This document shows positions 6,960 to 8,265 of a DNA stretch of 8,265 bases, one piece after another. The notes under the pieces are model-generated. The model did no database searches. It had not been told where the DNA came from and saw nothing but the letters and a program-made list of their open reading frames with translations. Made by a program: the position numbers and the translations under genes. Within the stretch, counting starts at the first letter, position 1. The number at the start of each line of letters is the position of its first letter. This DNA is from JBBSEX01 sp038239345 (GTDB lineage Bacteria > Acidobacteriota > Terriglobia > Bryobacterales > Bryobacteraceae), in assembly GCA_038239345.1 (NCBI GenBank), contig JBBSEX010000092.1, forward strand, positions 1 through 8,265, written 5' to 3'.

Positions 6960-8265
6960 CTAGCTTCGATCCGCCGAAGTACGCCGGACAAACTTGTGCG
7001 ATTCGACGATCCCCTTTCCTTGCCGGATCACCAGACATTGATTTGCGGCTACTGCCGGGAACGTGTCCGTTTGGCCGCCCACCCAGCGGATCGCGACGTC
7101 CGCTTTGGTCTCCTTGCCCAGTCCGAAATGCACCCGGAAATCGCCTTGCGAGATGTGATAACCGCCGCTGCGCACTTCATCGATCTGTTGGTGTCCGGCA
7201 GTAGTGACGGTGACACGGGCACCGATGGCATCACGCCCGGAAGCAGTGAGAGCGCGGATCAGCAGCGAGTTGCCCTTCTCTCCGAAGTTCTTGAGTAACG
7301 ATGGTGGCTCGAATAGATTCACCACGACGATTTCCATCTCACCGTCGTTATCGAGATCCCCGATCGCGATGCCACGAGAGGAGTGCCGCGCCGCTATGCC
7401 GGGCCCGCTGGACGCCGACATGTCGAAGAACTTTCCATCCCCGCGATTCCAGAAGAGTTCCCGAACCTGCTTAAAGGTCTCGCCGGCCGCCGAGTCGTCC
7501 ACGTACGGGTATATGTGTCCGGCCGCGATGAAAAGGTCCTTCCAGCCATCCTGGTCGAAGTCGAGAAAGCCCGTGCCCCACTTCACGTCGCGCGTATGGA
7601 CAGCCAGCCCAGACCCGGCGGTGACATCCTGGAAACCGCCATCCTTGGTGCTTCGGTAGAGCGTGGAGGTGTCACTTGAAAAATTCGTCTTGAAAATATC
7701 CAGATAGCCATCGCCATCGTAATCGGCCGTGGTTGCGCCCATGCCCGCTTGCTCGCGGCCGTCCTCGTTCAGTGCTACTCCAGCGGATAAACCAATTTCT
7801 TCAAACGTGCCGTCGTGCTTGTTACGGAATAAAAGACTTGGGGTGGAATCGCAGGTGACGTAGAAATCCGGCCAGCCGTCATTATCGAAGTCGCCAGTAA
7901 GCACGGTGAAGCCATAGTACTGCCGCGCTCCTTCTACGCCGGCCTGCTTGGATACATCCGTGAAATGACCGTGGGCATCGTTGTGGAACAGCGACATCGT
8001 TTCGCCCTTTTGGCCGCGCGGGCCGCAGGGCACGAGCAGACCTCTCCACTCGCACGCTTCGGGCTTGCCCAGCTTGGCCACCTCGCCGGGATGGAAGTCG
8101 ACGTAGTTCGCCACCACCAGATCCAGCTGGCCGTCACGGTCGTAGTCGATGAATGCGCAGCCTGTGCTCCAGCGCGAGTTAGACCGGTCCAGACCTCGCT
8201 CCTTCGTTTCATCGCGGAACTTCCCATTGCCTAGATTGTGCAACAGCACGTTGTGTCCCCACTGA
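6960..8265 (-). CDS. CRTAC1-like FG-GAP repeat protein with ASPIC/UnbV domain, C-terminal part (runs off right edge)
   Basis: This is the last 434 codons of a secreted calcium-binding beta-propeller protein; the frame stays open to the right edge (QWGHNVLLHNLGNGKF), so the true start is outside. The GTG at 8249 is internal, as the other CRTAC1 copy shows (YWGQNVLYRNNGNGTF). Counting from that GTG, calcium loops are DYDRDGQLD (35-43), DFDNDGWPD (120-128), DYDGDGYLD (177-185), DFDQDGWKD (230-238) and the weaker DLDNDGEME (298-306). A two-cysteine motif, CEWRGLLVPCGPRG (66-79), lies between blades. Residues 342-409 are an ASPIC/UnbV domain with SGGYHISQGDFRVHFGLG. Family members are exported and often sit near TPR genes in Acidobacteriota and Planctomycetota; their substrate is generally unknown. 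The stop is 45 bp upstream of the glycosidase remnant, which may once have been its downstream operon partner. Confidence 0.93.
   Translation of the reverse strand, partial: QWGHNVLLHNLGNGKFRDETKERGLDRSNSRWSTGCAFIDYDRDGQLDLVVANYVDFHPGEVAKLGKPEACEWRGLLVPCGPRGQKGETMSLFHNDAHGHFTDVSKQAGVEGARQYYGFTVLTGDFDNDGWPDFYVTCDSTPSLLFRNKHDGTFEEIGLSAGVALNEDGREQAGMGATTADYDGDGYLDIFKTNFSSDTSTLYRSTKDGGFQDVTAGSGLAVHTRDVKWGTGFLDFDQDGWKDLFIAAGHIYPYVDDSAAGETFKQVRELFWNRGDGKFFDMSASSGPGIAARHSSRGIAIGDLDNDGEMEIVVVNLFEPPSLLKNFGEKGNSLLIRALTASGRDAIGARVTVTTAGHQQIDEVRSGGYHISQGDFRVHFGLGKETKADVAIRWVGGQTDTFPAVAANQCLVIRQGKGIVESHKFVRRTSADRS

Noticed and set aside
8247..8249. GTG as the true start of the right-hand CRTAC1 gene
   Set aside because: The frame stays open to the edge and the upstream residues (QWGHN) align with the interior of the other CRTAC1 protein, so the gene begins outside the window.

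Overview
The window looks like a piece of an Acidobacteriota genome, most likely of the Solibacter/Bryobacter type. No marker gene is present, so this rests on protein style: an Oar-like TonB-dependent receptor with an N-terminal carboxypeptidase-regulatory domain and an LPLNGRNYQSL plug signature, two CRTAC1-type FG-GAP/ASPIC-UnbV proteins, exported TPR proteins, and a GH106-like glycosidase remnant. These families are repeatedly expanded together in that phylum. Coding DNA is moderately GC-rich and every supported gene lies on the minus strand, so the window reads from right to left.

Layout in transcription order: (1) 8265-6960, the C-terminal part of a CRTAC1-like secreted calcium-binding beta-propeller protein, cut by the right edge. 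(2) 6914-6262, a decayed GH106-like (alpha-L-rhamnosidase family) gene that keeps its ribosome binding site, signal peptide and N-terminal signature but has a nonsense codon, a large internal deletion and two frameshifts. (3) 6261-6041, an intergenic leader with a 10-bp-period direct repeat and a perfect CGAAGCGCTTCG palindrome just upstream of the receptor. (4) 6040-2756, a full-length TonB-dependent receptor of 1094 residues. (5) 2698-1601 and (6) 1604-690, two exported TPR proteins. (7) 693-1, the N-terminal 231 residues of a second CRTAC1-like protein with a Tat-like signal peptide, cut by the left edge.

Genes 5, 6 and 7 are joined by two ATGA stop/start overlaps, and the first of them starts 57 bp after the receptor stop with no visible terminator between. 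The receptor, two TPR proteins and CRTAC1 protein therefore look like one transcription unit. A reasonable inference is an envelope module: outer-membrane import of a large substrate, possibly a glycan given the GH106 remnant next door, with periplasmic TPR scaffolds and a secreted calcium-dependent propeller. The substrate and the roles of the TPR and CRTAC1 proteins cannot be read from sequence. I saw no tRNA, rRNA, CRISPR array, insertion sequence or phage gene.
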